64,000 nucleotides of DNA from Saprospiraceae bacterium (GTDB taxonomy: Bacteria > Bacteroidota > Bacteroidia > Chitinophagales > Saprospiraceae). The position numbers were made by a program, and so were the translations under genes. The DNA is taken from contig JABAQQ010000052.1 of the NCBI GenBank assembly GCA_019187225.1, forward strand, positions 62,001 through 126,000, given 5' to 3'. Below the pieces are notes generated by a model that had not been told where the DNA came from, ran no database searches, and was given only the letters and a program-made list of their open reading frames with translations. Of this stretch, positions 8,260-18,024 are shown in pieces (position 1 is the stretch's first letter; every line of letters begins with the position of its first letter).

Positions 8260-9819
8260 ATGGACAAAATCAAAATCCTCTGGGCCGACGACGAGATAGA
8301 TATGCTCAAGCCCCACCTGATGTTTCTTCAAACCAAAGGCTACGATGTGGTGACGGCTTCTAACGGCCACGACGCCGTGGAGACTTATCTGGAACAAAGC
8401 AACGACATTGACGTGGTGTTCCTCGACGAAAGCATGCCCGGCCTCACCGGGCTTGAAACGCTGCCTAAAATCAAGGAAATCAACCCCGTAGTGCCTGTGG
8501 TGATGATCACGAAAAACGAGGCCGAACACGTGATGGAAGAGGCCATCGGCTCCCAGATTTCAGATTACCTCATAAAACCGGTGAACCCCAACCAGATCCT
8601 CCTGACCCTTAAAAAGATCATTGACAACAAGCGGCTTGTGCGCGAAAAAACGGCGATGGACTACCAGCAGGAGTTCCGCCAGATATTCATGCAGATTACA
8701 GGCGGCCTCGACCATGTGGAGTGGGTGGACGCCTATAAAAAGATCGTCAGCTGGGAGCTTCGTCTCGACGCCAACCAGGCCGAAGTAGGCGATATTCTTG
8801 CCCAGCAAAAGGAGCAGGCAAACGTCGAGTTCTCCAAATACGTGGTAAAAAACTACTTCGACTGGGTGGACAAAAACAAGGAAGTCGGGCCCGTGATGTC
8901 GCACTCCATGATGCGCAAACACATCCTGCCGCACGTCGGCAAAGGGGCGCCGACCATCGTCGTACTGCTCGACAACCTGCGCTACGATCAGTGGAAAGTC
9001 ATCGAACCATTCATCAACGAACAGTTCCGAACGGAAAACGAAGGCTATTTTTTCAGCATTCTGCCCACCGCCACTCAGTACAGCCGCAATGCCATTTTTG
9101 CCGGTATGATGCCGGTTGACATCGAACAGGCTTTCCCCGACAAATGGAAAAACGATACGGACGAAGGAGGCAAAAACCTGTTCGAGGACTTTTTCCTGGG
9201 CAAACAATTAGAGCGCGTGTTCCGCAAAGGCGTCAAGTGGGAGTACATCAAAGTCACCAACGTCCAGCACGGCAAAGATCTGGTGGACGATATCCTCCAC
9301 TGCCTCAACAACGACCTCACGGTCATCGTCTATAACTTCATTGACATGCTCTCGCACGCCCGCACCGAAATGGAAGTGCTGAAAGAACTCGCCGGCGACG
9401 AGCGCGCTTACCGCTCGCTCACCCGTTCGTGGTTCCTGCACAGCCCGCTTTGGGCGGCATTGCAAAGGCTGCAGGGCCGCGATGTGCAACTTTTCGTCAC
9501 CACCGACCACGGAACCATCCGCGTACAAACACCTTCGAAAGTCGTCGGCGACCGCGAGACCACCACCAACCTGCGCTACAAAGTGGGTCGAAACCTCCAG
9601 TACGAACCCAAAGACGTGCTCGCTATCAAAGACCCGAAACAAGCCGGCTTGCCGCGCCCCAACATCAGCAGTACGTTCATTTTTGCCAAAGAGGATTTCT
9701 TTTTTCTCTATCCGAACAACTACAACCAGTACTTCAATTATTACAAAAACACTTTCCAGCACGGAGGGATCAGCCTGGAGGAGATGATCTGTCCGGTGGT
9801 GCGGTTGCGGAGCAAGTGA
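8260..9819 (+). CDS. porX: PorX, response regulator with PglZ domain of type IX secretion
   Basis: A 519-residue protein starting at MDKIKILWADDE; the ATG at 8197 would add 21 residues of low complexity (NPTNPTNSTIS). The receiver domain (1-125) has the acidic pair D10/D11, phospho-acceptor D56 in 'VVFLDESMPG', T/K motif 'VVMITKN' and 'DYLIKPVNPNQ'. The rest (about 200-519) is a PglZ/alkaline-phosphatase-like domain with 'TIVVLLDNLRYDQW', 'SILPTATQYSRNAIFAG' and 'FVTTDHGTIRV', where metal-binding residues are expected. PorX works with the PorY kinase and a sigma factor to control T9SS genes and acts on oligonucleotides through the PglZ domain. Two probable T9SS cargo genes lie in this window. 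Confidence 0.95.
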   Translation: MDKIKILWADDEIDMLKPHLMFLQTKGYDVVTASNGHDAVETYLEQSNDIDVVFLDESMPGLTGLETLPKIKEINPVVPVVMITKNEAEHVMEEAIGSQISDYLIKPVNPNQILLTLKKIIDNKRLVREKTAMDYQQEFRQIFMQITGGLDHVEWVDAYKKIVSWELRLDANQAEVGDILAQQKEQANVEFSKYVVKNYFDWVDKNKEVGPVMSHSMMRKHILPHVGKGAPTIVVLLDNLRYDQWKVIEPFINEQFRTENEGYFFSILPTATQYSRNAIFAGMMPVDIEQAFPDKWKNDTDEGGKNLFEDFFLGKQLERVFRKGVKWEYIKVTNVQHGKDLVDDILHCLNNDLTVIVYNFIDMLSHARTEMEVLKELAGDERAYRSLTRSWFLHSPLWAALQRLQGRDVQLFVTTDHGTIRVQTPSKVVGDRETTTNLRYKVGRNLQYEPKDVLAIKDPKQAGLPRPNISSTFIFAKEDFFFLYPNNYNQYFNYYKNTFQHGGISLEEMICPVVRLRSK

Positions 9820-9825
9820 CGAAAA

Positions 9826-11040
9826 ATGCCAACCATGCCTGCATCCCGGCTTTTGCCTTACCTTATATTGTCCGCACTGGTTCTCAGTTCCTCCCGCTGC
9901 CAGACTCAGCCGCCCCCCGTTCTCTCGGGCCGGATTGCCCTGCATCCGGGTTGGCGCCCGGTATTATATCTCTTGCAGCCGCGTAACTTCGGCGACATTG
10001 CAACGAACTATGCAGGAGCGGTAGTGGATTCGGCGGTAATAAAGCCGGATGGCAGTTTTTCTTTCGACCGGTTTCATGCGCCGGAGTTACCGGCTTTGTA
10101 CGAACTTGTCATCCAGCCCGAAGGCAGCCGATTTGCCAACAAATTGAATGACGAAGACCCGGAAACGGCCAATTATTTATCCGTAGTTCTGAAAAAAGGT
10201 GAGGAAGTTCGCTTGCAGGCGGAAGCAGGGCACTTTTCAGCGACGGCGACCATCGAGCCATATTCCGCCGATAATCATGCGCTTATACAATTGCGCGACA
10301 TCCGTAGGCTGGCTTTCGACCGCTTCATGCGTACACCTGAAGGTGGGGCACACGCAGACGATACTGCCCTTCTGGAGCAGGCAGAACGCATCGGACAATA
10401 CCGCGCGCCGCTCCTCGCTTTTGCCGATACGACGAAATCGTACCGGGCGGCGCTGCTGGCTATCCGTTGGGTAAGCCCGGAAAGTGACTACGAACGGGTG
10501 CCGGAGTTTTTACACCGGCAGTGTGAACGCTGGCAGGCGATACACCCCGATCATCCCTTCGTACAGCAGCTTTGTCAGCTCAGCGCTCCCGGCAGACTGC
10601 CGTTAATGGTGGGCAACACCATTCCTGATTTTCCCCTGCCCCTGTCGGGCGGAGATACCCTGAACCTGTATACCCTGCTTGGAAAACGATTGACGCTGCT
10701 CGACCTTTGGGCCTCGTGGTGCGCTCCTTGTCGCCGTGAAAACCGCGAGGTGCTCGCGCCGTTGTGGGCGAAATACCGCGAGCAGGGCTTTGCCATTGCC
10801 GGATACGCGCTCGACAGCAGCCCGGAAGCCTGGAAAGCAGCCATTCAAAAAGACCATGCCTTATGGCCGCAGGCGTCGCATCTCAGCGGCGATTCCTCTC
10901 CTTTCCTCGATACTTTGCACGTGACTACCATTCCTGCCAATTTTTTACTCGATGAGCAAGGAAAAATAGTGGCGAAAAACCTGCACGGTGAAAAATTAAT
11001 GAAGTTCGTGGAAGTGTATCTGAGCAAACAGGGGAATTGA
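9826..11040 (+). CDS. TlpA-like thioredoxin-fold protein with N-terminal DUF4369-like region
   Basis: A 404-residue protein with a hydrophobic N-terminus and Cys at about position 25 (SSRCQT), compatible with a lipoprotein or signal peptide. Residues about 35-180 form a beta-rich domain like the DUF4369 part of Bacteroidota thiol:disulfide proteins. The C-terminal thioredoxin domain carries the active site WASWCAPCRREN and the cis-Pro segment 'TTIPANFLLDEQG'. It probably reduces disulfides or cytochrome c apoproteins in the periplasm. It starts 6 bases after porX and may be co-transcribed with it. Confidence 0.88.
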   Translation: MPTMPASRLLPYLILSALVLSSSRCQTQPPPVLSGRIALHPGWRPVLYLLQPRNFGDIATNYAGAVVDSAVIKPDGSFSFDRFHAPELPALYELVIQPEGSRFANKLNDEDPETANYLSVVLKKGEEVRLQAEAGHFSATATIEPYSADNHALIQLRDIRRLAFDRFMRTPEGGAHADDTALLEQAERIGQYRAPLLAFADTTKSYRAALLAIRWVSPESDYERVPEFLHRQCERWQAIHPDHPFVQQLCQLSAPGRLPLMVGNTIPDFPLPLSGGDTLNLYTLLGKRLTLLDLWASWCAPCRRENREVLAPLWAKYREQGFAIAGYALDSSPEAWKAAIQKDHALWPQASHLSGDSSPFLDTLHVTTIPANFLLDEQGKIVAKNLHGEKLMKFVEVYLSKQGN

Positions 11041-11057
11041 CCTTCCGGGAAAGAGAT

Positions 11058-11153
11058 GAAGCAGATGGTATGCACACATTAAAGACGGGTATTGCAGTGT
11101 GGCATGGATTCAACCCACTTTTTCCAGCGGGCTGAATCCATCTGCGCTGCTTC
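11058..11153. terminator. Nested inverted repeats between convergent genes
   Basis: An outer pair gaagcag/ctgcttc (11058-11064, 11147-11153) and an inner pair tggattca/tgaatcca (11105-11112, 11133-11140, extended by CCC/GGG) lie between the stops of the TlpA-like and DinB genes. A bidirectional terminator is likely, but there is no clear T-run. Confidence 0.45.
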
Positions 11154-11649
11154 AGAAACCCGCATCATCCGCACTCGGCCCGTAACTGCCGGGAATAGGC
11201 ACGTCGAGTAGACGCAAAAAGACGCCCAGTTGGGCACGGTGGTGGACGATTTGGTTGAGCGTCATGCGGATGACGTCCATTTTGGGCGAAACACTGTAAA
11301 TCGCATCCCCTTCGCGGAGCGTCCAGTTTTCGTTCAGATGTTTTTCATTTTCATCCACGAGTTGCGTTCTGCCGTCGGCTAAGCATTTTTCAAAATATGC
11401 CATTAGTTCGGTGGTGTTGTTGATTTCCAACGGTTTATAGGGATTACTGGCGAAGTCGAGCTCATCGGTGGTGAGCGTCATGGTGATCCAGGTAGGTAGT
11501 TCGGCAATGTGCGTCGCCAGCGAGCGTATGTTCATACTTTTAGGGTGGGGACGCCAGTCGTATTTGTCGTCGGGGATGCGCGAAAGCATTTTGCGGCTGA
11601 TGAGGGCTTCCTGTTCCAATTCCTTGAGGAACATTTGAATCATTGTCAT
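11152..11649 (-). CDS. DinB-family protein
   Basis: A 165-residue four-helix protein. The beginning 'FLKELEQEALISRKMLSRIP', 'HPKSMNIRSLATHIAELPTW' and 'LNQIVHHRAQLGVFLRLL' match the DinB/YfiT fold; the three metal-binding His are H47-like, H at 'VHHRAQ' and its neighbour. Family members are metal-dependent thiol transferases or damage-inducible proteins of unclear role. The end 'PGSYGPSADD' is typical. It is followed on the same strand by nothing and preceded by the WYL regulator gene, 103 bases apart in the opposite coding order on the minus strand. Confidence 0.85.
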   Translation of the reverse strand: MTMIQMFLKELEQEALISRKMLSRIPDDKYDWRPHPKSMNIRSLATHIAELPTWITMTLTTDELDFASNPYKPLEINNTTELMAYFEKCLADGRTQLVDENEKHLNENWTLREGDAIYSVSPKMDVIRMTLNQIVHHRAQLGVFLRLLDVPIPGSYGPSADDAGF

Positions 11650-11752
11650 AACTTCTTTAATTTTTTATGATGAATGAAGCAAAGGAAATACCCTCCACTG
11701 ACAGCCTTATGTCAGCGGCTTTTGAGAAAATTTTTCAAAAAGAAATAAAACT

Positions 11753-12466
11753 TCAGGCAGGTTCCTGGAGCATCGTTGCCTCCATGATCTTCAGGTATTC
11801 GTTCAACCCGATGTGGTCGTTTTTACGGAACGGCATCATTGTGGCCGTCATTTTTTGAATGCGGGATGTCCGGAAATCGCGATAGTCTTTTCGCAGGTGG
11901 CACCAGGCGATGAGGTGCCAGTTGAGAGAGTAGAAAGTGAGGCCGATGGGCTCCACTTCACGGATGCTGCGCCCACCGTTCAGGTTTTCGTATTCGATGC
12001 GGAGGATGTTTTTATGCACGATGGCGTTTTGAATGGTTGTCAGGTATGCCGTATCCGGCAGGAGGTGCGCATACATTTCCGGAATGAAATGCGCCGTATG
12101 TGCCTGTACCTGCTCGAAGGTCTTTCGCTGCGTTTTGCCCAACACCATTTTGATCTTCGACAATGCCGATGCGAAATGTTGCCGGGCCGATTTATCGGCA
12201 AAACGCACGACAAGCGGTTCGAGCAGCGCCAGGGTATTTGCTTCTTCCACCGTGAGCGACACAGGTGGCAGAAAATAGCCGTCGGCGATAAAATATCCTT
12301 TCCCCGCTTCGAATCCTATGGGTACGCCGATCTCTCCCATTGCCCGGAGGTCGCGGAATACCGTGCGCACGCTGATGCCGAAATGCTCCGCGATTTGCTC
12401 AGCAAACATGTATGTTTTTGATTGTAAGGCAGTTACAATGCCCATCAGGCGGTCAACCCGGTTCAT
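11753..12466 (-). CDS. YafY-type HTH-WYL transcriptional regulator
   Basis: A 237-residue protein. The N-terminal winged helix (MNRVDRLMGIVTALQSK ... ISVRTVFRDLRAMGEIGVPI) is an HTH_11 domain. Residues about 135-220 form a WYL domain ('LRIEYENLNGGRSIREVEPI' and 'WHLIAWCHLRKDYRDFRTSRI'). Such proteins sense small ligands or nucleic acids through the WYL domain and often control a neighbouring gene. The DinB gene lies directly downstream on the same strand and may be its target or operon partner. Confidence 0.9.
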   Translation of the reverse strand: MNRVDRLMGIVTALQSKTYMFAEQIAEHFGISVRTVFRDLRAMGEIGVPIGFEAGKGYFIADGYFLPPVSLTVEEANTLALLEPLVVRFADKSARQHFASALSKIKMVLGKTQRKTFEQVQAHTAHFIPEMYAHLLPDTAYLTTIQNAIVHKNILRIEYENLNGGRSIREVEPIGLTFYSLNWHLIAWCHLRKDYRDFRTSRIQKMTATMMPFRKNDHIGLNEYLKIMEATMLQEPA

Positions 12467-12693
12467 AATTCGTCAAAGAAGGAATAGCTCGTTTTTAAGG
12501 CAAAGATAACTCCATTCGTACTGCGGGTTTCAAAAATGAGGATGTCCGCCGTTGTGAAAAATTACAGCCGCCATATTCACTTGCTTTGCGGAGGCGAATG
12601 AAGTCATCCCTGTAGTTGAATTTTATCATTGTCGCCTTCCCTTCTGTTCGCATACATTACCACCCTCTTATTAATGTTCTAAAATGGCAAGCG

Positions 12694-14325
12694 ATGAAGC
12701 CAACAATTGCCGATCTTACCCTTGCTCCTGATTTGCAGGAACACGCTGAAGGCACAGGCCCTGAAAGAAGCCGGCGTCCCGTGTATGTGGATATGCTGCC
12801 ACCCTGCAACAATGCCTGTCCTGCCGGTGAGAACATCCAGGCATGGTTGGCACATGCGCAGGCCGGCCGCTATCACGAGGCATGGGAAACGCTGACGGCC
12901 GACAACCCCCTGCCGGCCGTGCATGGCCGGGTATGTTACCATCCCTGCGAAGACAGCTGCAACCGCAGCCATGTGGACAGTCCCGTGAGCATTCACGCGG
13001 TAGAGCGTTTTCTCGGCGACGAGGCCATCCGGCAGGGATGGCAGTTCGGCATGACTGCCCAACCGACGGGGAAACGTGTCCTCATTGTCGGCGGAGGGCC
13101 CAGTGGTCTTTCTGCCGCTTATCATTTGGCCCGGCTGGGGCACGGTGTCGAAATATTTGAAGCAGGGCCGGTCGCCGGCGGTATGATGCATTTCGGCATT
13201 CCGGCTTACAGGCTTCCGCGCAACATCCTGGAGGCCGAAATCCGGCGAATCGAAGAAATGGGAGTGAAAATCCGCCTCAACCATAAGGTCACGGATGTTT
13301 TGGCCGAAAAAGAAGCGGGGCGTTTCGATGCCGTTTTTATCGCTATTGGGGCACATATCGGCAAAAAAACAGATATCCCGGCCCGCGACGCAGGCCAGAT
13401 ACTCGACGCCGTGCGCTTTCTGCGGGAAGTGGAACTGGGCAACCCACCCAGGATCGGACGCCGTGTGGCCATCTACGGTGGCGGCAACACAGCAATGGAT
13501 GCCGCCCGCACTGCCAAACGGCTCGGCGCCGGCGAAGCGCTGGTCATTTACCGGCGCGACCGCGAGCACATGCCGGCGCACGATTTCGAGGCGGACGAAG
13601 CCCTCAGCGAGGGCGTGAAAATCCACTGGTTGCGCACCATTAAAGAGATTACAGACACCTCTATCACAGTGGAAGTGATGCGTCTCGAAAACGGCAAGCC
13701 TGTGCCCACCGGCGAATACGAAACACTGGAAGCCGATGCACTCATTTTGGCTCTTGGCCAGGATACCGATACGGCTTTTTTGCAAAAAATACCGGGCATC
13801 GAAATAAAGCAGGACGGGACTGTCGCAGTTGGAAAAGACATGATGACGGGATACCGGGGTGTTTTCGCCGGAGGCGATATGGTACCAAGTGAGCGCACCG
13901 TCACCGTAGCGGTAGGGCATGGAAAAAAAGCGGCCCGCTATATTGACGCTTTTTTGCGAAATGAGGCATACGAAAAGCAGCCCAAGCCTCCCGTTGTGGG
14001 ATTTGAACGCCTTCATATATGGTATCAAACCCTGGCGCCAAAAACGCTGCAGCCGCACAAAAGCGCCGAAGAAGCCGCAGGCAGTTTTACTGAAATCGTC
14101 GGCGGTTTGTCTGAAGAAGAAGCGCGTTATGAGGCCCAGCGTTGCTATTCTTGTGGAAATTGCTTCGAATGCGACGGTTGTTACGGCTCGTGCCCCGAAG
14201 ATGCGATCATCAAACTCGGGCCGGGATTGCGGTACCATTTCAACTACAATTTGTGTACAGGTTGCGCCGTCTGCTACGAGCAATGCCCGTGTCACGCGAT
14301 TGAAATGGTAAATGAAAAAGAATAA
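12694..14325 (+). CDS. GltD-like FAD/NAD(P)-binding oxidoreductase with N- and C-terminal Fe-S clusters
   Basis: A 543-residue protein starting at MKPTIADLTL; upstream ATGs would add unsupported residues. The N-terminus has 'CNNACPAGENIQAWL' and 'CYHPCEDSCNR', the Fe-S Cys set of glutamate-synthase small-subunit-like proteins. An FAD-binding GxGxxG (VLIVGGGPSGLSAAYHLA) and a second nucleotide site (VAIYGGGNTAMDAARTA) follow. The C-terminus holds two 4Fe-4S motifs ('CYSCGNCFECDGCYGSCP', 'CTGCAVCYEQCPCHAIE'). It stands 41 bases before nifJ and probably passes electrons between NAD(P)H and ferredoxin or the PFOR. The stretch around residue 25-35 (TGPERSRRP) looks poor and could hide compensating small indels. 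Confidence 0.88.
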   Translation: MKPTIADLTLAPDLQEHAEGTGPERSRRPVYVDMLPPCNNACPAGENIQAWLAHAQAGRYHEAWETLTADNPLPAVHGRVCYHPCEDSCNRSHVDSPVSIHAVERFLGDEAIRQGWQFGMTAQPTGKRVLIVGGGPSGLSAAYHLARLGHGVEIFEAGPVAGGMMHFGIPAYRLPRNILEAEIRRIEEMGVKIRLNHKVTDVLAEKEAGRFDAVFIAIGAHIGKKTDIPARDAGQILDAVRFLREVELGNPPRIGRRVAIYGGGNTAMDAARTAKRLGAGEALVIYRRDREHMPAHDFEADEALSEGVKIHWLRTIKEITDTSITVEVMRLENGKPVPTGEYETLEADALILALGQDTDTAFLQKIPGIEIKQDGTVAVGKDMMTGYRGVFAGGDMVPSERTVTVAVGHGKKAARYIDAFLRNEAYEKQPKPPVVGFERLHIWYQTLAPKTLQPHKSAEEAAGSFTEIVGGLSEEEARYEAQRCYSCGNCFECDGCYGSCPEDAIIKLGPGLRYHFNYNLCTGCAVCYEQCPCHAIEMVNEKE

Positions 14326-14366
14326 CATTCCTCTGTCTGCACAACATCAAAACGGACATTCAAGCC

Positions 14367-17300
14367 ATGGCTGAAAAAAATACTTCCGCAATCACTCTGG
14401 ACGGCAATGAAGCCGCTGCCTACGTGGCCTACCGGGTCAATGAAGTATGCGCCATATACCCCATCACACCCTCGTCAACAATGGCGGAACTTGCCGATGA
14501 ATGGTCGGCCAAAGGCGTAAAAAACATCTGGGGAAATGTGCCCGAAGTCATTGAAATGCAGAGCGAAGGCGGCGCAGCGGGTACAGTACACGGCGCGCTG
14601 CAAACCGGCGCGCTCACTACCACATTTACTGCTTCGCAGGGGCTCATGCTCATGTTGCCCAATATGTTCAAGATCGCAGGCGAACTGACACCGGCCGTCT
14701 TTCACGTCGCAGCGCGCTCGCTGGCGGCTCAGGCACTGTCCATATTCGGCGACCACCAGGATGTAATGGCGGCGCGCACTACCGGATTTGCCATGCTATC
14801 GTCGGCCAGCGTACAGGAAGCGCATGACATGGCCCTTATTGCCCAGGCCGCCACGCTGGAGTCGCGGATACCATTCATCCATTTTTTCGATGGTTTCCGC
14901 ACCTCGCACGAAGTCAACAAGATCACTTTGCTGAGCGATGCGCAAATCCGGGCCATGATTGACGATAATCTGGTCATTGCGCACCGCGGCAGGGGCCTCA
15001 ACCCCGACAACCCTTTCATCAGGGGAACGGCACAAAACCCGGACGTATATTTTCAGGGAAGGGAAACGGCCAATCCTTATTACACCCACACACCGGAAGT
15101 GGTGAGCCGGGTAATGGAAAAATTCGCAGGGCTGACCGGCCGCACGTATCGTATATTCGAGTACAGCGGCGCGCCCGATGCCGATCGGGTGATCGTGGTC
15201 ATGGGCTCCGGCGGCGAAACAGCTGCCGAAACATGCCGTACGCTCGAGGCCTGCGGCGAGAAAACCGGAGTGTTGCGCGTCCGGTTGTACCGGCCCTTTT
15301 TTGGGGCGGCATTTCTCGCCGCGCTTCCGCCAACGGCGAAAAAAATAGCCGTTTTGGATCGTACCAAAGAACCTGGCGCTGCGGGCGAGCCGCTTTATCA
15401 GGATGTGGTGACGGTCGTAGCGGAAAGCTTCAGCAGTGGCCAATTGTCCCATATGCCGACGATCACCGGCGGGCGATACGGCTTGTCGTCCAAAGAGTTT
15501 ACCCCTGCAATGGTCAAGGCCGTTTTTGACGAATTGAAAAAAGAAAGGCCTAAAAACCATTTCACCGTCGGAATTATTGACGATGTAAGTTTTACCAACC
15601 TGGAGATTGATCCCTTTTTTAACCTCGACGAGTCCAACTGGAAACAAGCATTGTTTTTCGGGCTGGGCGCCGACGGCACGGTCGGGGCCAACAAAAACAG
15701 CATCAAGATCATTGGAGAAAATACCGACCTTCATGCACAGGGGTATTTCGTATACGACTCTAAAAAATCCGGCGCCCAGACGGTTTCGCACCTGCGATTC
15801 GGGCCGGAGCCTGTCCGGGCGCCTTATTTGATCCGGCAAGCCGATTTTATCGCCTGCCACCAGTTCAATTTTTTGGAAAAAGTGGAAATGTTGGCGTTCG
15901 CCAAACCCGGCGCCACTTTTCTGCTCAACAGCCCTTTCGGGCGGGAGGAGGTTTGGGATCACCTGCCATACCCGGTACAACAAAAGATCATCGAAAAAAG
16001 CCTCCGTTTTTACGTTATAGACGCTTCCAGTGTGGCCCGTGAAACCGGAATGGCGGGCCGCATCAACACCATCATGCAAACCTGCTTTTTTGCGCTGGCG
16101 GAAGTGTTGCCACGGGAAGACGCCATCAAACAGATCAAGAAAGCAATAGAAAAGACGTACTTCAAGCGGGGAAAGGCCGTTATCGAGCAAAATTTCAAAG
16201 CGGTGGATCAAACACTCGACCGGCTCTTTGCCGTAAAAGTGCCGGCGCAAGCAACCGGCCACAGCGACACAACATCCGGCGTCCCCGCAGCGGCGCCCGA
16301 TTTCGTCCGCCAGGTAACGGCGCAAATGATGAGCGGACACGGCGACGGGTTGCCGGTGAGCGCGTTACCCGCCGACGGTACTTATCCGAGCGGCACCACT
16401 AAATGGGAAAAACGCAACATCTCCGATTCCATCGCCTCCTGGGAACCCGATCTGTGTATCCAATGCGGCAACTGTAGTTTCGTATGTCCTCACAGCGTCA
16501 TTCGCGCCAAATTTTATCACAAGGATTATTTGTCCGAAGCGCCAACCGGATTCAAAAATGCTCCCATCAATGCCCGGGGCTTTCCGGATACCCGCTATAC
16601 GTTGCAGGTTTATCTCGAGGACTGCACGGGCTGCAATCTGTGCGTGGAAGCATGTCCGGCCACCGATCCGCTCGACCGGAGCCGCAAAGCCATCAATCTG
16701 GCCGGAAAAGCGCCGGTATTGGAAAACGAGCGTTCCAACATCCGTTTTTTTGAAAAAATCCCGTTCAATGAACGCGCATCCGTGAATTTTTCGACCGTGC
16801 ACGGTGCGCAATTTCTCGAACCGTTGTTCGAATTCTCGGGCGCCTGCGCCGGATGCGGCGAAACGCCCTATGTGCGCCTGCTCACACAACTGTTCGGCGA
16901 CCGCCTGATCGTAGCCAACGCAACGGGGTGTTCCTCTATCTACGGCGGCAATCTGCCCACCACGCCCTGGACGGTCAACAGCGAAGGCAAAGGACCTGCC
17001 TGGTCCAATTCGCTGTTCGAAGACAACGCCGAGTTCGGCCTGGGCATGCGTCTGACTGCCGATAAACATCTGGAGATGGCCAAAGATCTCCTGCAACAAT
17101 TGACGCCTTCCCTCGATGCCGATCTTGTAAAAGAGTTGGTGGAAGCGCCCCAGTTGCTCGAGTCTGAAATCGCTGCGCAGCGCCGCCGGGTAGCAGTACT
17201 GAAAAAACGCCTTCAAAGCATGGACAACCCACTTGCCAAACATTTGCTTTCGGTCGCCGACCAGCTGGTGCGGCGGAGTGTCTGGCTGGTAGGTGGCGAC

Positions 17301-17942
17301 GGTTGGGCATATGACATCGGCGCGGGTGGACTCGACCATGCGCTGGCCAGCGGCCGCAACATCAACGTGCTGGTGCTCGACACGGAAGTGTATTCCAATA
17401 CCGGCGGTCAGTCGTCGAAGGCAACCCCTACTGCAGCCACGGCAAAATTCGCCGCCGCCGGCAAACGGGTCGGCAAAAAAGACCTCGCGTTACAAGCGAT
17501 TTCATATGGAAATGTCTATGTAGCGCAGGTAGCAATGGGGGCCAATCCCCAACAGACCCTGTTGGCCTTGCGCGAAGCGGAAGCTTACGAAGGGCCGTCG
17601 CTGATATTGGCCTATAGTCATTGCATTGCCCACGGCATAGATATGCAAAAAGGGATGAATCAACAGAACATGGCCGTTGCCAGCGGCTATTGGCCGTTGA
17701 TACGCTACAATCCGGTGTTGCGAAAAAACAACAGGAATCCGTTCGTGCTGGATTCGATGCGACCTACCTTACCGTTCCGCGATTATGCCTACAACGAACT
17801 GCGCTATAAAGTGCTGACGCAAACCAACCCCGCTGAAGCAGCGCGACTGATGGAGCTTGCCCAGGAGATCGTGGATTTGCGCTGGAAAACGTATGAAGAC
17901 ATGGCTGGTTTTGGCGCGGGACGGTTCCAACCGGTTGTTTAA
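14367..17942 (+). CDS. nifJ: Pyruvate:ferredoxin (flavodoxin) oxidoreductase
   Basis: A 1191-residue single-chain PFOR. Domains in order: pyrimidine-binding TPP domain (1-250, 'IYPITPSSTMAELADEW'), domain II (about 260-400), gamma domain (about 420-630, 'GLGADGTVGANKNSIKII'), the two-cluster ferredoxin domain ('CIQCGNCSFVCPHSVI' and 'CTGCNLCVEACPATDP', about 690-770) and the TPP-pyrophosphate domain with 'ACAGCGETPYVRLLTQLFGD', 'NATGCSSIYGGNLPTTPW' and 'VWLVGGDGWAYDIG'. It oxidises pyruvate with CoA to acetyl-CoA, CO2 and reduced ferredoxin. Length is normal for the family. The flanking flavoprotein and dihydroorotate-dehydrogenase-like genes suggest a redox operon. Confidence 0.96.
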   Translation: MAEKNTSAITLDGNEAAAYVAYRVNEVCAIYPITPSSTMAELADEWSAKGVKNIWGNVPEVIEMQSEGGAAGTVHGALQTGALTTTFTASQGLMLMLPNMFKIAGELTPAVFHVAARSLAAQALSIFGDHQDVMAARTTGFAMLSSASVQEAHDMALIAQAATLESRIPFIHFFDGFRTSHEVNKITLLSDAQIRAMIDDNLVIAHRGRGLNPDNPFIRGTAQNPDVYFQGRETANPYYTHTPEVVSRVMEKFAGLTGRTYRIFEYSGAPDADRVIVVMGSGGETAAETCRTLEACGEKTGVLRVRLYRPFFGAAFLAALPPTAKKIAVLDRTKEPGAAGEPLYQDVVTVVAESFSSGQLSHMPTITGGRYGLSSKEFTPAMVKAVFDELKKERPKNHFTVGIIDDVSFTNLEIDPFFNLDESNWKQALFFGLGADGTVGANKNSIKIIGENTDLHAQGYFVYDSKKSGAQTVSHLRFGPEPVRAPYLIRQADFIACHQFNFLEKVEMLAFAKPGATFLLNSPFGREEVWDHLPYPVQQKIIEKSLRFYVIDASSVARETGMAGRINTIMQTCFFALAEVLPREDAIKQIKKAIEKTYFKRGKAVIEQNFKAVDQTLDRLFAVKVPAQATGHSDTTSGVPAAAPDFVRQVTAQMMSGHGDGLPVSALPADGTYPSGTTKWEKRNISDSIASWEPDLCIQCGNCSFVCPHSVIRAKFYHKDYLSEAPTGFKNAPINARGFPDTRYTLQVYLEDCTGCNLCVEACPATDPLDRSRKAINLAGKAPVLENERSNIRFFEKIPFNERASVNFSTVHGAQFLEPLFEFSGACAGCGETPYVRLLTQLFGDRLIVANATGCSSIYGGNLPTTPWTVNSEGKGPAWSNSLFEDNAEFGLGMRLTADKHLEMAKDLLQQLTPSLDADLVKELVEAPQLLESEIAAQRRRVAVLKKRLQSMDNPLAKHLLSVADQLVRRSVWLVGGDGWAYDIGAGGLDHALASGRNINVLVLDTEVYSNTGGQSSKATPTAATAKFAAAGKRVGKKDLALQAISYGNVYVAQVAMGANPQQTLLALREAEAYEGPSLILAYSHCIAHGIDMQKGMNQQNMAVASGYWPLIRYNPVLRKNNRNPFVLDSMRPTLPFRDYAYNELRYKVLTQTNPAEAARLMELAQEIVDLRWKTYEDMAGFGAGRFQPVV

Positions 17943-17983
17943 CATACGACATACGACATACGACATACGACATGCGACATGCG
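17942..17983. repeat. Heptamer array, single arm (ACATACG x4, ACATGCG x2)
   Basis: Six consecutive 7-base units begin on the last base of the nifJ stop codon. No complementary array follows before the next gene at 18025. A similar unit recurs at 37367-37387 after the mltA-like gene. Confidence 0.9.
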
Positions 17984-18024
17984 ACTTGGCCCGGATTGTT
18001 TTATCACTTTAAATCTGTCAACAC

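Noticed and set aside
12616-12693. Upstream start for the GltD-like gene
   Set aside because: The 26 extra residues are not typical; MKPTIADL fits the expected N-terminus ahead of the first Fe-S motif.
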